NCBI RefSeq assembly: GCF_001425405.1
Contig: NZ_LMQP01000001.1
Coordinates: forward strand, 601,611 to 657,669
DNA from: Sphingomonas sp. Leaf412
GTDB lineage: Bacteria > Pseudomonadota > Alphaproteobacteria > Sphingomonadales > Sphingomonadaceae
Length of the DNA: 56,059 nt
Direction: 5' to 3'
Position numbers and translations under genes: made by a program. How positions within the stretch are numbered: position 1 is the first letter of the stretch; each line of letters begins with the position of its first letter. The notes under the pieces are model-generated. The model worked only from the letters and a program-made list of their open reading frames with translations. It was not told the DNA's origin and searched no databases. Positions 43,975-52,302 of the stretch are shown here, piece after piece.

Positions 43975-44751
43975 ATCGATATCCTGGGTCGTTTCGCGCT
44001 GTCGTGCGCATTGGTCGCCGCCACGCCCGCGTCGGGGCAGACGAACCACGGGCGGCAGGTCTGGGGCAGCATCCAGCTGGTCGCGCCGCTGAACGACGAC
44101 TGGTTCGTGTCGGTCGACATCCTGCCGCGGATATCCAGCGCCAATGCGGTCACCGCGCCGATCACGATCATCCCGCCCGTCATCTCCTATCGCGCCAACG
44201 AGTCGCTCGTGGTGTCGGCGGGCTATCTGTACGCGTGGATCGACGGGGAGCGGTTGCCGCGCGGATTCAACGAGGACCGCTTCTTCCAGCAATTCGCCTA
44301 TCGCCTCGGCGCGTTGGGGAAACTGGGCATCCGCGGGCAGACGCGGATCGAGCAGCGGCGGCGGTCGCTGGGGCAGGACTGGAACCTGCGCGTGGCGCAA
44401 AGCCTGATCCTGGCGCGCCCGCTGACGTCGCGCGACAACGGGCCGGTCGGGGTGGTGTCGACCGAATTGTACTGGAACCTGAACCGCACCGACTGGGGCG
44501 CGCGACGGGGATATGACGACCTGTGGACCTTCGCGGGGGTGCGCGTGCCCGCGGGGGAGGCGGCGGTGTTCGAGCTGGGCTATCTCAACCAGCGGCTGGC
44601 GCGGACGCCCGCGGGGATGAGGAACATGAACCACGCACTGGTGCTGGGCGTGTCGATCGGCCTGCGCCCCAAGGTCCGCGCGCCCCGCGTCGCGCCGACG
44701 ATCGGACCGGGGGTGGGGCCGCGCAACCCCACGGGCGAGCCGGAGCGGTAG
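43975..44751 (+). CDS. DUF2490 family outer-membrane-type protein, possible ATC start
   Basis: The mature protein (about 235 residues) is beta-strand rich: QVWGSIQLVAPLNDDWFVSVDILPRISS, ITIIPPVISYRANESLVVSAGYLYAWID, FFQQFAYRLGAL, GQTRIEQRRRS and FELGYLNQRLA, the DUF2490 pattern of a predicted barrel. It has a signal peptide (ILGRFALSCALVAATPASGQ). No ATG, GTG or TTG lies at a sensible distance after the strong AGGGGAGG (43961-43968); ATC 43975 is at ideal spacing and gives a proper signal peptide of 258 residues. TTG codons at about 43909-43914 are the conventional alternative. Confidence 0.75.
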   Translation: MDILGRFALSCALVAATPASGQTNHGRQVWGSIQLVAPLNDDWFVSVDILPRISSANAVTAPITIIPPVISYRANESLVVSAGYLYAWIDGERLPRGFNEDRFFQQFAYRLGALGKLGIRGQTRIEQRRRSLGQDWNLRVAQSLILARPLTSRDNGPVGVVSTELYWNLNRTDWGARRGYDDLWTFAGVRVPAGEAAVFELGYLNQRLARTPAGMRNMNHALVLGVSIGLRPKVRAPRVAPTIGPGVGPRNPTGEPER

Positions 44752-44783
44752 CGGCACGCGCCGCGACGCCTTATGTGGCAGGC

Positions 44784-45635
44784 ATGACCAGCATCACCGT
44801 CGCCGCGCTCCAATTGTCCTTTTCGGCCGATATCGACGCCAATATCGCCAAGGTTTCCGACGCGGTGCGCGAGGCGCACGGGCGCGGCGCGCGGGTGATC
44901 CTGCCGCCCGAATTGTTCGAGGGCGAATATTTCTGCCGCGTGGAGGAAGAGGCGCTGTTCGCCAATGCCGCGCCGGTGCGCGAGCATAAGGCGGTGCTGG
45001 CGATGCAGGCGCTGGCGGAGGCGTTGCAGGTGTGGATCCCGACCAGCTTCTTCGAGCTGGACGGGCCGCATCACTATAATTCGCTGGCGATGATCGGCCC
45101 GGACGGCGAGGTGCGCGGCGTGTATCGCAAGAGCCATATCCCCGACGGGCCGGGATATGAGGAGAAATTCTATTTCCGCCCCGGGAACACCGGCTTCAAG
45201 GTGTGGGACGGGCCGGACCGGACGACATTGGGCGTCGGCGTCTGCTGGGACCAATGGTATCCCGAAACCGCGCGCGCGATGATGCTGATGGGGGCGCAGG
45301 TGCTGTTGTACCCCACCGCGATCGGCAGCGAGCCGCACGATACGTCGCTGGACACCGCGCGATTGTGGCGGCGCGCGATGGTGGGTCATGCGGTGTCGAA
45401 CGTGGTGCCGATCGTCGCCGCTAATCGCGTAGGCGTGGAGCATGGACAGACGTTCTACGGCACCAGCTTCATCTGCGACGAGCGCGGGGACGTGGTGCAG
45501 GAGCTGGGGCGCGAGGATGAGGGGGTGATCGTGGCGACGTTCGACCTGGACGTCGTGCGGCGGCATCGCGCGGCGTTCGGGTTCTTCCGCGACCGGCGGC
45601 CGGAATTGTACGGGCGGCTGGTCGAGGATGTTTGA
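44784..45635 (+). CDS. aguB: N-carbamoylputrescine amidase AguB
   Basis: AguB hydrolyses N-carbamoylputrescine to putrescine, CO2 and ammonia, ending the arginine decarboxylase/agmatine route to polyamines. The 283-residue nitrilase-fold protein has the Glu-Lys-Cys triad in PPELFEGEYFCR (Glu about 44), YRKSHIPDGPGYEEKFYF (Lys about 116) and GVCWDQWYPE (Cys about 153). The FRPG-NTGF and PTAIGSEP segments are characteristic of AguB rather than beta-ureidopropionase. Agmatine deiminase (aguA), its usual neighbour, is not in the window. The start at 44784 is supported by the family N-terminus. Confidence 0.93.
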   Translation: MTSITVAALQLSFSADIDANIAKVSDAVREAHGRGARVILPPELFEGEYFCRVEEEALFANAAPVREHKAVLAMQALAEALQVWIPTSFFELDGPHHYNSLAMIGPDGEVRGVYRKSHIPDGPGYEEKFYFRPGNTGFKVWDGPDRTTLGVGVCWDQWYPETARAMMLMGAQVLLYPTAIGSEPHDTSLDTARLWRRAMVGHAVSNVVPIVAANRVGVEHGQTFYGTSFICDERGDVVQELGREDEGVIVATFDLDVVRRHRAAFGFFRDRRPELYGRLVEDV

Positions 45636-45637
45636 TA

Positions 45638-45823
45638 TCCTCCCCGGCACGGGAGGGGGACCATCCGAAGGATGGTGGAGGGGCTTTGGCAGCGCTCCGC
45701 AAGCCCCTCCACCACGCCGCTGCGCGCCGAGCGCGGGGCCGAGCCGTCCCCCGGACGGCTCTCGAACGCGCGGGGCGCGTTCGACCCCGCACTCCCCCTC
45801 CCCGTTCCGGGGAGGATCTTTCT
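45638..45823. repeat. extended family F repeat
   Basis: CCTCCCCGGCACGGGAGG, then GGTGGAGGGGCTTTGGCAGCGCTCCGCAAGCCCCTCCACC and a closing CCCCTCCCCGTTCCGGGGAGG repeat the 28366 element in altered order, with an extra GAGCCGTCCCCCGGACGGCTC hairpin (45751-45771) and CGAACGCGC...GCGCGTTCG. It separates convergent aguB and the M28 peptidase gene. Confidence 0.8.
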
Positions 45824-47417
45824 AGCGGCGTTCTGCGTCGCTCGCCGCGCGCACGGTGGCGTAGGGGGAGCCGGCGTTCCACCCCGGCCATCGCGTCGAT
45901 CCGGCGATCTCGCGGCCCAGCGCCAGCGCGACGCTGCCTTCCTGCGCCGCGCCGGTCAGGTCCCAGCGCGGGTCGTATTCGTCGCATGGCTGGTGGTAGC
46001 AGCGCGCATTGTAGCGCGCGCGCCAGGCCTCGCCCGCCGCGCGGCCGCCGGTGACGAGGTCGCGACCGGCGCGGAAATAGACGCCGGGGACGCCCTTTTC
46101 CGCGAAGGGCAGGTGATCGGAACGGAAGTACCAGCCGGCCTCGCTGTTCTCCTCCGGCACGACCGCCAGTCCTTGCGCGGCGGCGACGCGGGTCAGCTCG
46201 GCCTCCAGCGGGGTGCGGCCGGGGCCGATCAGTTCGAGCGTGCGGGTACGCGGGAAGACGACATGGGGATCGAGGTTGAACTGCGCCGCCGTGGTGGCGA
46301 GCGGCAGGAGCGGGTGCGCGGCGTACCAATAGGCGCCGAGCAGGCCCTTCTCCTCCGCGGTCCACAGGCCGAACACGACCGAGCGGCGCGGGCGCGGGCC
46401 GGTGGCGAAGGCGCGCGCGACCTCCAGCAGCGTGGCGGTGCCGGTGGCATTGTCGACCGCGCCGTTGCGGATGCGGTCGGCGGGCGGGTCCCACGCGTTG
46501 TCGCCATAGGCGTCCCAATGCGCGCCGTAGAGGATGCTGCCCGCCGCGGGATCGGTGCCGGGCAGGACCGCGACGACATTGTGGCTGACGACGCGGTCCT
46601 GCACCGTTTCGACATGGCCGGCGAAGGTGGCGCCTGCCAGCGGCCTTGCGCGCCAGGCGGGCGCGCGGGCGGCGACCTTTTCGCGGTCGAGGTCGATTCC
46701 CGAATCCGTCAGCAGCCGGCGCCCGATATCCTCGCGCAGCGAGCCGCGGATACCGAATGCGGGCGGATCAGTGCCGTCGTCGAGGCGGTAGGCGGGGGCG
46801 GGGTCGCTGCTCGCGCGCTGGAGCCAGGGGTAGCTCGCCGCGAAATCCTCGTGCAGCGTCAGGAAGGCCGCGGCACCGCGCTTCCATGCCTCCGCCGCCT
46901 TGCCCCGCGCGGCCTGCGCCAGCGCGCGCCCGCCGAAGCCGAGGTCGTGGCCCGCTTCGCTGTCCGGGTCGCCGGCGAGCGCGAGGACGACCTTCCCCTT
47001 CACGTCGACGCCGGCATAGGGATCGTAGCCGAGTTTCGGATCGGTCATGCCGTAGCCGACGAACACGATGCCGGTGGGCGCGAGATCGGTCGTGCCGACG
47101 ATGCCCGACGTGGCGGCGATCTCCTTCCCCGGCGTCAGCACCGCCTTGTTGAGCGAGAAGCGCGCCGCGGTGCGGGTCAGGCGGACCATCGGCACCGCCT
47201 GCCGCTGCGGCGTCAGGCCCAGGTCGCGGAAGCGTTTCTCGAGTAAGGCGAGCGTCGGGGCCTCGCCCGCCTGCGCGGGGCCGCGGCCCTTGTATTCGTC
47301 GCTCGCGAGCACCGCGATATCGGCCTTGATCCGCGCGGGCGACAGGAGCGGGGGCGCGGGATCGGCGGCGGCGAGGAGGAGCGCGGCCAGCGGCGGCAGG
47401 ACGGCGAGACGGATCAT
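45822..47417 (-). CDS. M28 family zinc peptidase
   Basis: The 531-residue secreted protein has a signal peptide (MIRLAVLPPLAALLLAAADP), a protease-associated-type insert (about residues 130-270; GIVFVGYGMTDPKLGYDPYAGVDVKGKVVLALAGDPD) and the M28 dizinc site: GAHWDAYG, DNATGTATLLE, TAEEKGLLGAYWY, LDPHV and the final His in RCYHQPCDEYDP. Family members are aminopeptidases or glutamate carboxypeptidase-like. The start overlaps the stop of the uracil-DNA glycosylase gene as ATGA. Confidence 0.93.
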   Translation of the reverse strand: MIRLAVLPPLAALLLAAADPAPPLLSPARIKADIAVLASDEYKGRGPAQAGEAPTLALLEKRFRDLGLTPQRQAVPMVRLTRTAARFSLNKAVLTPGKEIAATSGIVGTTDLAPTGIVFVGYGMTDPKLGYDPYAGVDVKGKVVLALAGDPDSEAGHDLGFGGRALAQAARGKAAEAWKRGAAAFLTLHEDFAASYPWLQRASSDPAPAYRLDDGTDPPAFGIRGSLREDIGRRLLTDSGIDLDREKVAARAPAWRARPLAGATFAGHVETVQDRVVSHNVVAVLPGTDPAAGSILYGAHWDAYGDNAWDPPADRIRNGAVDNATGTATLLEVARAFATGPRPRRSVVFGLWTAEEKGLLGAYWYAAHPLLPLATTAAQFNLDPHVVFPRTRTLELIGPGRTPLEAELTRVAAAQGLAVVPEENSEAGWYFRSDHLPFAEKGVPGVYFRAGRDLVTGGRAAGEAWRARYNARCYHQPCDEYDPRWDLTGAAQEGSVALALGREIAGSTRWPGWNAGSPYATVRAASDAERR

Positions 47418-48082
47418 GACAGGTCCTTCAGTTCGAGCGCGCGGGCGAACACCGCCTCGAACATCTCCGGCGTCAGCCGCCCGGTGTTCTGGTTGTAGCG
47501 GCTGCAATGATAGCTATCGAGCAGGAGGCGGCCGTCGGGCATGCGATGTTCGGCGAGGTGGCCGAACTTCGCCTTGGGCAGGCGGCCGCCCAGCGTCTTC
47601 ACCGCGGACTGGTGCGCGATCTGGCCCAGTGCCACGAACACGCGGGCGTTGGGGAGCGCGGCGGCCTGCCCCTCCAGGAACGGGCGGCAGGTGCGGATTT
47701 CCTCCGGCGTGGGCTTGTTCTGTGGCGGCAGGCATTTGACCGCATTGATGACGATCGCGCCGGTCAGCGCCAGATCGTCCTCCGGCGTCGCCCGGTAGGT
47801 GCCGGTCGCCAGCCCGAACTTCGCCAGCGTGTCGAACAGCAGGACCCCGGCGTGGTCGCCGGTGAAGGGGCGGCCGGTGCGGTTCGCGCCATGCTTTCCG
47901 GGCGCGAGGCCGATGATGGCGAGCCACGCGTCGCGGTCGCCGAAGGCGTTCACGGGGGCGTTCCACCAGTCGGGGTATTCGGCGCGCAGTTCCTCGCGGA
48001 AGGCGACGAGGCGGGGGCAGCGCGGGCAATCGCGCGGCGGCTCGGTTTCGGGGATGGGGGAGGGTGCGAAGCGCATCGCCAT
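47414..48082 (-). CDS. family 5 uracil-DNA glycosylase (UDGb) with iron-sulfur cluster
   Basis: The 222-residue protein removes uracil and related deaminated bases from DNA. Motif A is GLAPGKHGANRTGRPFTGD, the family 5 form lacking the catalytic Asp/Asn of other UDGs, and motif B is in SYHCSRYNQNTGRLT. Cysteines in CPRCPRL at the N-terminus and in KCLPPQNKP and TCRPFL can hold the 4Fe-4S cluster. The start is ATG 48082 (MAMRFAPSP) or 48076. It is divergent from folK with only 17 bp between start codons, so their promoters must lie in each other's coding sequence. Confidence 0.93.
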   Translation of the reverse strand: MAMRFAPSPIPETEPPRDCPRCPRLVAFREELRAEYPDWWNAPVNAFGDRDAWLAIIGLAPGKHGANRTGRPFTGDHAGVLLFDTLAKFGLATGTYRATPEDDLALTGAIVINAVKCLPPQNKPTPEEIRTCRPFLEGQAAALPNARVFVALGQIAHQSAVKTLGGRLPKAKFGHLAEHRMPDGRLLLDSYHCSRYNQNTGRLTPEMFEAVFARALELKDLS

Positions 48083-48099
48083 GCGATAGGCGCGTCGGC

Positions 48100-48585
48100 A
48101 TGCGAACCTCAACCTATGTCGTCGCCGTCGGATCGAATCGTCGCGGACGGCACGGCGGCCCACGGGCGGAGGTCGCCGCCGCGCTCGACCGGCTGGGCGG
48201 CCTCGCATCGCGGATCGTGGCGTCGGCGCCGATAGGACCGTCGACGCGGACCTTCGCCAATGCGGTGGCGTTGGTACGCACGGATCGGGAGCCCGAGGCG
48301 ATGCTGGCGTGGTTGAAGGATATCGAGCGCGATTTCGGGCGGCGCCGCGGGCGGCGCTGGGGCGAGCGCGTGATCGACCTGGACATCGTGCTATGGTCCG
48401 GGGGCATGTGGGCGTCGCCGGGGCTGGTCGTGCCGCATGTCGCCTTTCGCACGCGCGCCTTCGTGCTGGCGCTGCTGGCCGAGCTGGCGCCGTCGTGGCG
48501 CGATCCCGTCACCGGGCGACGCGTCCGGCACTTGCTTGCGCAAGAGACACGCCGTAGGCGCTTGCCCCTGCATGTGGGTCCGTAG
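48100..48585 (+). CDS. folK: HPPK-like 2-amino-4-hydroxy-6-hydroxymethyldihydropteridine pyrophosphokinase
   Basis: FolK transfers pyrophosphate from ATP to the pterin in folate synthesis. The 161-residue protein has VAVGSNRRGRHGGP (the GSN nucleotide loop region), FANAVALVRTDREPEAMLAWLKDIERDFGRRRGRRWGERVIDLDIVLWSGG (the R-W-x-x-R-x-(L/I)-D-L-D signature) and LVVPHVAFRTRAFVLALLAELAP. The C-terminal codons and stop (48576-48585) lie inside the tRNA-Lys gene. The start ATG 48100 is the family start; an in-frame 48064 extension overlaps the divergent gene. Confidence 0.9.
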   Translation: MRTSTYVVAVGSNRRGRHGGPRAEVAAALDRLGGLASRIVASAPIGPSTRTFANAVALVRTDREPEAMLAWLKDIERDFGRRRGRRWGERVIDLDIVLWSGGMWASPGLVVPHVAFRTRAFVLALLAELAPSWRDPVTGRRVRHLLAQETRRRRLPLHVGP

Positions 48586-48651
48586 CTCAGTTGGTAGAGC
48601 AAGCGACTTTTAATCGAGAGGTCCCGGGTTCGAGCCCCGGCGGACCCACCA
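48576..48651 (+). tRNA. tRNA-Lys (anticodon TTT)
   Basis: A full cloverleaf is seen: acceptor GGGTCCG pairing with CGGACCC (48641-48647), D-arm GCTCAGTTGGTAGAGC, anticodon loop CTTTTAA, variable AGGTC, T-arm CCGGG-TTCGAGC-CCCGG, discriminator A48648 and encoded CCA 48649-48651. The anticodon stem is AGCGA against TCGAG: the inner three pairs form but the outer two positions are G-A and A-G oppositions, which is unusual. The gene overlaps the last 10 bases of folK and the first base of the PAP2 gene. Confidence 0.95.
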
Positions 48652-49316
48652 TGCCTGCCGCCGCCGGGCCGTCGCGACCGCCGCGAATCCTGCTGGCCGC
48701 GGCGGGCGTCAGCGGTGTCGTCGGCCTGCTGCTGTTCCTGTCCATCGCGACCGATATCGCACCGCGCGGATGGGACCGGGCGATCATGCTGTGGCTTCGC
48801 GCGGCGGGCGGGCCGGGCCTGCGCGCCGCGATGATCGACGTGACCGCGCTGGGCGACGGCGTGATCCTGACCGGCGTGGTGATCGCGGCGGCGGGGTTCC
48901 TGCTGGTGCAGCGGCAGTGGCGGACCGCGGCGTTGCTGGTGCTGGCGACGGCGAGCGGGGGGCTGCTGGCGGGGCAGGCGAAACTGTGGATCGCGCGGCC
49001 GCGACCGGAGCTGGTGGATCATCTGGTGCCGGTGACGGGGCTGAGCTTCCCCAGCGGCCATGCCACGAACGGCGCGATCGTGTACCTGACGCTGGCCAGC
49101 CTCGTGACGCAGGTGGAGCGCGGGCGCGGCGTGCGGCGCTACACGCTGGCGGTGGCGATCCTGCTGGTGGGAGCGATCGGGATCAGCCGGGTGTATCTGG
49201 GCGTCCACTGGCCGTCCGACGTGGCGGCGGGATGGTGCGCGGGGACGTGGTGGGCGCTGGCGTGGTGGTGGATCGCGCGGCGGGTGAAGGCCGGCCGCGG
49301 AAGTTTACAAAGTTGA
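48651..49316 (+). CDS. PAP2 family phosphatase
   Basis: The 221-residue protein has about six membrane helices and the three phosphatase motifs: KLWIARPRPE (KxxxxxxRP), SFPSGHATNG (PSGH) and SRVYLGVHWPSDVAAG (SRx5Hx3D). It should remove phosphate from a lipid such as undecaprenyl pyrophosphate or phosphatidic acid at the outer face of the inner membrane. The only good start codon, ATG 48651, uses the last A of the tRNA's CCA, and no Shine-Dalgarno sequence exists apart from tRNA sequence, so expression must be leaderless, start elsewhere, or compete with tRNA processing. Confidence 0.9.
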   Translation: MPAAAGPSRPPRILLAAAGVSGVVGLLLFLSIATDIAPRGWDRAIMLWLRAAGGPGLRAAMIDVTALGDGVILTGVVIAAAGFLLVQRQWRTAALLVLATASGGLLAGQAKLWIARPRPELVDHLVPVTGLSFPSGHATNGAIVYLTLASLVTQVERGRGVRRYTLAVAILLVGAIGISRVYLGVHWPSDVAAGWCAGTWWALAWWWIARRVKAGRGSLQS

Positions 49317-49460
49317 CGCCACGTGCGGAGGGGAAATCCTTCCCGTCGATGCGCCGGTCCGGCGCGGGAGTGGCGAGGGCGCGCGACGATGGGAAAGAGC
49401 GTGGGAGACCATAGCGCAGCGGGGATATGTAGGACAGCGGCCGCTCGTAGCCGAAAGAGG

Positions 49461-49779
49461 ATTGTTCGCGCGAAGACGCGATGACGCGAAGAGAAGGAAG
49501 AAGGTCTGGTTCGCGCGGAGGCGCGGAGACGCGGAGGTGTCGCGTTCGCGGGGAGGTTTCGGCTGCTTCGGCAGCCTTTTGATTCGGCAGCCTCGCTGTC
49601 GAGGGTCTCGCTGGCGCGAGACGAGTGGCCGCACAATCTTCCTTTCCTCTCCGCGTCTCTGCGCCTCCGCACGAAACCCCTTCTTCCTCTTCGCGGCTTT
49701 GCGGCTTCGCGTGAACTGATGGCTATTCCGCCTGTGGCGCTCCCCCTCCACCAGCCTGCTGCGCCGTGCCGGGGAGGAT
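49461..49779. repeat. family B repeats and a family F fragment
   Basis: The gap 49317-49780 holds no supported gene. TTCGCGCGAAGACGCGATGACGCGAAG (49464 onward) and TTCGCGCGGAGGCGCGGAGACGCGGAGG (49511 onward) are in direct order; CTCCGCGTCTCTGCGCCTCCGCACGAA and TTCGCGGCTTTGCGGCTTCGCGTGAAC follow in reverse at about 49650-49716. A family F fragment (CCCCCTCCACC...CCGGGGAGG) is at 49741-49779. The whole could fold into one long imperfect stem. Confidence 0.75.
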
Positions 49780-49780
49780 A

Positions 49781-50605
49781 TTATTGGTTCAGCAGGCGCT
49801 CGGCCGCCTTCAGGTGGGGGGCGTCGACCATCCTGCCGTCCATTTGCAGCGCGCCCGCACCGGGATTGGCGGCGAACAATGCCACCACCGCGCGGGCATG
49901 GGCCAGTTCGGCTTCGCTGGGGGAGAAGGCGGCGTTGATGGTCGGGATCTGTGCGGGGTGGATCGCCATCATGCCGGTGAAGCCGTCGCGGCGACCGCGC
50001 GCGGCATAGGCGGCGAGGCCATCGGTGTCGCGGAAGTCGGGATAGACGGTCTCGATCGCGGGCACGCCCGCGGCATGCGCCCCGAACAATGTCAGCGCGC
50101 GGACGACCTTGTACGGATCGGTGTAGCCGCCGTCCTCCTCGCGCGACGTGCTGGCGCCGATCGCGGCGGGGAGGTCCTCCGCACCCCAGGTCAGCGCGGC
50201 GAGATGGTCGCCGCGATAGTCGCCGAGGGTGAAGACCGCGCGCGCGGTCTCGCTGGCGACGGGCAGGACGCGATAGGCGCCGGGGAGCAAGGCGCGAAGG
50301 CGTTCGACCGACGCGTTCCCCTCGGCCTTGGGCAGCATCACGCCGTCGAGCGCGGCGCCGGTCAGCGCGGCGACGTCGGCGGCCAGTTCGTCGCCGTCGA
50401 GCGGATTGACGCGGACGAACAGGGCGGGGCCGTCGTGGCGCGCGTCGAGGAAGGCGCGGACCGCGGCGCGCGCATCGGGCTTGCGCGACGGCGCGACCGA
50501 ATCCTCCAGGTCGAGGATCAGCGCGTCGGCGCCGAGGCCGAGCGCCTTTTCCATCCGTTCCGGCCGGTCGCCCGGCACGAACAGCAGCGAGCGCAGCCGC
50601 GTCAT
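49781..50605 (-). CDS. HpcH/HpaI aldolase / CitE-like CoA ester lyase
   Basis: The 274-residue TIM-barrel protein starts LRSLLFVPGDRPERMEKALGLGADALILDLEDSVAPSRKPDARAAV, the CitE/CoA-lyase signature with the metal-binding Glu-Asp in DLEDSV, and has FVRVNPLDG, VMLPKAEG, LTWGAEDLPAAIG and GMMAIHPAQIPTINAAFSP. Such enzymes cleave malyl-, methylmalyl- or citramalyl-CoA or similar thioesters. The start overlaps the galE stop as ATGA, although the two functions are not obviously linked. The substrate is unknown. Confidence 0.92.
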   Translation of the reverse strand: MTRLRSLLFVPGDRPERMEKALGLGADALILDLEDSVAPSRKPDARAAVRAFLDARHDGPALFVRVNPLDGDELAADVAALTGAALDGVMLPKAEGNASVERLRALLPGAYRVLPVASETARAVFTLGDYRGDHLAALTWGAEDLPAAIGASTSREEDGGYTDPYKVVRALTLFGAHAAGVPAIETVYPDFRDTDGLAAYAARGRRDGFTGMMAIHPAQIPTINAAFSPSEAELAHARAVVALFAANPGAGALQMDGRMVDAPHLKAAERLLNQ

Positions 50606-51600
50606 CGTCCCGTCTCCCCCAGCGTGCGTTCCCATGCCAGCGCGTCGCCGACGATGCGGTCGAGGTCGGCGTGGCGCGGCGTCCAGTCCAGCGTGGCGAG
50701 GATGGCGCGATTGTCCGCGATCAGTTCCGCCGGGTCGCCCGCGCGGCGCGGCTCCATCCGGCGATCGAGCGGACGGTTGGTGATGCGGTCGACCGCGTCG
50801 AGCACCTCCATGACCGAAAAGCCGCGGCCGTAGCCGCAGTTGAGCGTCACGCTCTCGCCCGGATGCGCGACCAGCCAGTCGAGCGCGGCGACATGCGCGG
50901 CGGCGAGATCGGCGACATGGATATAGTCGCGCACGCCGGTGCCGTCGCGCGTCGGGAAGTCGGTGCCGTAGACGCCGACGTGCGCGCGCTTGCCCAGCGC
51001 CGCCTCCACCGCGATCTTGATGAGGTGGGTCGCGCCGACGGTCGACTGGCCGCTGCGCCCCTGCGGGTCCGCTCCCGCGACGTTGAAATAGCGCAGCGCG
51101 GCGTAGTTCAGCGGATGCGCGGCGGCGACGTCCTTCAGCATCGCCTCGCTCATCAATTTCGACATGCCGTACGGATTGATCGGGACGGTGGGGTCGCCCT
51201 CCGCCACGGGCACCTTGTCGGGGCTGCCGTAGGTGGCGGCGGTGCTGGAGAAGATCAGGTGCGCGACCCCGGCGGCGACCGCGCTTTCGATCAGGGTGCG
51301 CGTCGCGGCGGTGTTGTTGCGATAATATTTCAGCGGATCGGCGACCGATTCGGGGACGACGACGGAGCCCGCGAAATGCATGATCGCGGCGACGCCATGG
51401 TCGCGCAGGACGTCGGCCATGCGCGGGTCCTCCACCGCCATCTCGACGAACGTCGCGCGCGGATCGACCGCGCGCGCGAAGCCGGTGACGAGATTGTCGA
51501 CCACCACCACGTCGTGTCCGGCGTCCAGCAGCGCCAGCACCGCATGGCTGCCGATATAGCCGGCGCCGCCGGTCACCATCACCCTACCGTCGAACGCCAT
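50602..51600 (-). CDS. galE: UDP-glucose 4-epimerase
   Basis: GalE interconverts UDP-glucose and UDP-galactose. The 332-residue extended SDR has [13 protein letters not shown] (NAD loop), [32 protein letters not shown] with [14 protein letters not shown] (catalytic YxxxK), [15 protein letters not shown] and [24 protein letters not shown] 51600 is chosen over 51606 because AAAGGA then has proper 6-nt spacing. It is the first gene of a two-gene unit with the CitE-like lyase and is divergent from msrA. Confidence 0.95.
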   Translation of the reverse strand: MAFDGRVMVTGGAGYIGSHAVLALLDAGHDVVVVDNLVTGFARAVDPRATFVEMAVEDPRMADVLRDHGVAAIMHFAGSVVVPESVADPLKYYRNNTAATRTLIESAVAAGVAHLIFSSTAATYGSPDKVPVAEGDPTVPINPYGMSKLMSEAMLKDVAAAHPLNYAALRYFNVAGADPQGRSGQSTVGATHLIKIAVEAALGKRAHVGVYGTDFPTRDGTGVRDYIHVADLAAAHVAALDWLVAHPGESVTLNCGYGRGFSVMEVLDAVDRITNRPLDRRMEPRRAGDPAELIADNRAILATLDWTPRHADLDRIVGDALAWERTLGETGR

Positions 51601-51674
51601 GCCCATTCCTTTGCCGCGGCTTCCTTTGCGGGGGCGGTAGCGGCTTCCTACATGGGTCGCAAAGGAGTTTGCTC

Positions 51675-52217
51675 ATGACGGAATATGCGACGCTGGCAGG
51701 CGGATGCTTCTGGTGCACCGAGGCGGTGTTCAAGGACGTGATCGGCGTGGAGAGCGTGGAGAGCGGCTATATCGGCGGCCATATCGCCAATCCCACGTAC
51801 AAGCAGGTGTGCGGCGGCGACACCGGCCATGCGGAGGCGATTCGCGTCGGCTTCGATCCCGAACAGGTGAGCTACGGCGACCTGCTCGACATCTTCTTCG
51901 CCACGCACGATCCGACGCAGCTGAACCGGCAGGGCAACGACGTCGGCACGCAATATCGCTCCGCCATCTTCCCGACGACGGTGATGCAGGAGGAGCAGGC
52001 GAACCAGGCGATCGCGCGCGCGCAGGCGGACCAGTCCGCGCCGATCGTGACGACGATCGAAACCGCGGACGAATGGTATCCGGCGGAGGATTACCACCAG
52101 GAATATTGGGACGGGGAGGGGCAGCGCAATCCGTACTGCCTGGCGATCATTCCGCCCAAGTTGCAGAAATTGCGGAAGAGTTTCCAGGGGCGGGTGAAGT
52201 CGGCGGCGGTGATGTGA
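51675..52217 (+). CDS. msrA: peptide-methionine (S)-S-oxide reductase MsrA
   Basis: MsrA repairs methionine sulfoxide in proteins with thioredoxin. The 180-residue protein has the catalytic [11 protein letters not shown] at residues 9-19, the substrate pocket [27 protein letters not shown] and [12 protein letters not shown], and EDYHQEYW. Resolving cysteines are likely Cys residues in QVCGG and NPYCLAIIP. The start is ATG 51675, 8 nt after AAAGGAG. Confidence 0.97.
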   Translation: MTEYATLAGGCFWCTEAVFKDVIGVESVESGYIGGHIANPTYKQVCGGDTGHAEAIRVGFDPEQVSYGDLLDIFFATHDPTQLNRQGNDVGTQYRSAIFPTTVMQEEQANQAIARAQADQSAPIVTTIETADEWYPAEDYHQEYWDGEGQRNPYCLAIIPPKLQKLRKSFQGRVKSAAVM

Positions 52218-52225
52218 TGTGACGT

Positions 52226-52301
52226 CGTCATTGCGAGCGCAGCGAAGCAATCCAGGGCCGGATGCGTCGCCCTGGATTGCCGCGCTGCGCTCGCAATGAC
52301 G
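52226..52301. repeat. family E repeat
   Basis: CGTCATTGCGAGCGCAGCGAAGCAATCCAGGG and its near-perfect reverse complement CCCTGGATTGCCGCGCTGCGCTCGCAATGACG form a hairpin with a short loop between convergent msrA and fliA. It ends one base before the fliA stop codon. Confidence 0.9.
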
Positions 52302-52302
52302 A

